DNA from: Ornithinibacillus contaminans
GTDB taxonomy: Bacteria > Bacillota > Bacilli > Bacillales > Amphibacillaceae
Length of the DNA stretch: 64,000 nucleotides
Reading direction: 5' to 3'
Assembly (NCBI RefSeq): GCF_001038425.2
Contig: NZ_LDPV02000036.1
Span: forward strand, 122,724-186,723
Shown: positions 63,895 to 64,000 of the stretch, in pieces
Layout: each line of letters starts with the position of its first letter
Numbering within the stretch: the stretch's first letter is position 1
Notes under the pieces: generated by a model
What the model was told of the DNA's origin: nothing
Seen by the model: the letters and a program-made list of their open reading frames with translations, nothing else
Database searches by the model: none
Position numbers and translations under genes: made by a program

Positions 63895-64000
63895 ACCCCT
63901 GCATCTTCTAGCCTATTCCAAGATGTTCATGCTTCGGGGTTACTCGTAGCATATTCGGTGGGAGTAGTGCTCGTCTCTACCACTGAGCTACTGTGGAATA
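63895..64000. repeat. Structured inter-tRNA element B with tRNA-Asn 5' fragment
   Basis: Plus strand: outer stem ACCCC/GGGGT (63895-63899, 63936-63940), inner stem CATCTT/AAGATG (63902-63907, 63920-63925), loop TATTCC (63914-63919), which can pair with GGAATA at the window edge (63995-64000). On the minus strand, 63975-64000 is an exact copy of the 5' end of the tRNA-Asn that follows. The same order of helices, with changed but still pairing bases, is seen in element A. Confidence 0.45.

Noticed and set aside
63023..63949. Open frames of 70-115 codons across the tRNA cluster
   Set aside because: They translate tRNA genes (for example GGGRGIRTPARF-type peptides) and have no ribosome sites.
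1..64000. CRISPR arrays, prophage or insertion sequence transposases
   Set aside because: No regularly spaced direct repeats, phage structural genes or transposase motifs were seen.

Overview
The window is a stretch of low-GC Firmicute chromosome. Gene content and order match the region of Bacillus subtilis from the branched-chain keto-acid dehydrogenase (bkd) genes to sodA: spo0A, spoIVB, the complete spoIIIA operon, comG, glcK and the yqg/yqh genes. The spore-formation genes, strong AGGAGG ribosome sites and AT-rich spacers point to an endospore-forming member of the Bacillaceae, perhaps close to Oceanobacillus, Virgibacillus or Gracilibacillus. The genus is inferred from synteny and protein feel only; no search was run.

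Layout. 1-5.8 kb: branched-chain amino acid catabolism (bcd, lpdV, bkdAA, bkdAB, bkdB cut by the left edge), with a CcpA-type cre site upstream. 6.1-7.8 kb: a small membrane protein and an aspartokinase. 7.8-20 kb, minus strand: spo0A, spoIVB, recN, argR, tlyA, ispA, xseB, xseA, folD, nusB, yqhY, accC, accB. The accB promoter carries a FapR-like box and the spo0A promoter is SigH-like with a 0A box. 20-25.3 kb: the eight spoIIIA genes behind a textbook SigE promoter. 25.4-32 kb: membrane proteins, efp, papA, yqhR, yqhP, a patatin, mntR, a DUF218 protein and a HAD phosphatase. 32-35.4 kb: nrdJ (B12-dependent ribonucleotide reductase), split by a 738-nt group I intron that carries a broken HNH homing endonuclease gene; two NrdR-like boxes 32 bp apart lie upstream. 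35.7-40.5 kb: rhodanese yqhL and the glycine cleavage genes gcvT-gcvPA-gcvPB behind a tandem glycine riboswitch. 40.5-47.7 kb: yqhH/yqhG, yqzE, aroK and the seven-gene comG DNA-uptake operon. 47.8-63 kb: small conserved genes, LTA synthase, glucokinase, a SpoVAF-type protein, a split rhomboid/TPR pair, fthC, rpmG, phoU, pbpA, an MFS protein and sodA. 63.1-64 kb: six tRNA genes on the minus strand.

The most interesting items are the nrdJ group I intron, placed inside the conserved APTG-STG loop codons, and a pair of related segments between tRNA genes. Each of these segments can fold into nested stems plus a pseudoknot with compensatory changes, and each ends in a copy of the 5' end of the next tRNA gene. 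A third item is a family of about 125-bp interspersed repeats with inverted ends. Its three copies sit 5-11 bp after the stop codons of minus-strand genes, and two of them have T-runs like terminators.

Compared with B. subtilis gene order (from memory), ptb/buk, dxs, the pst transporter and the sin/tasA block are missing from their expected places.
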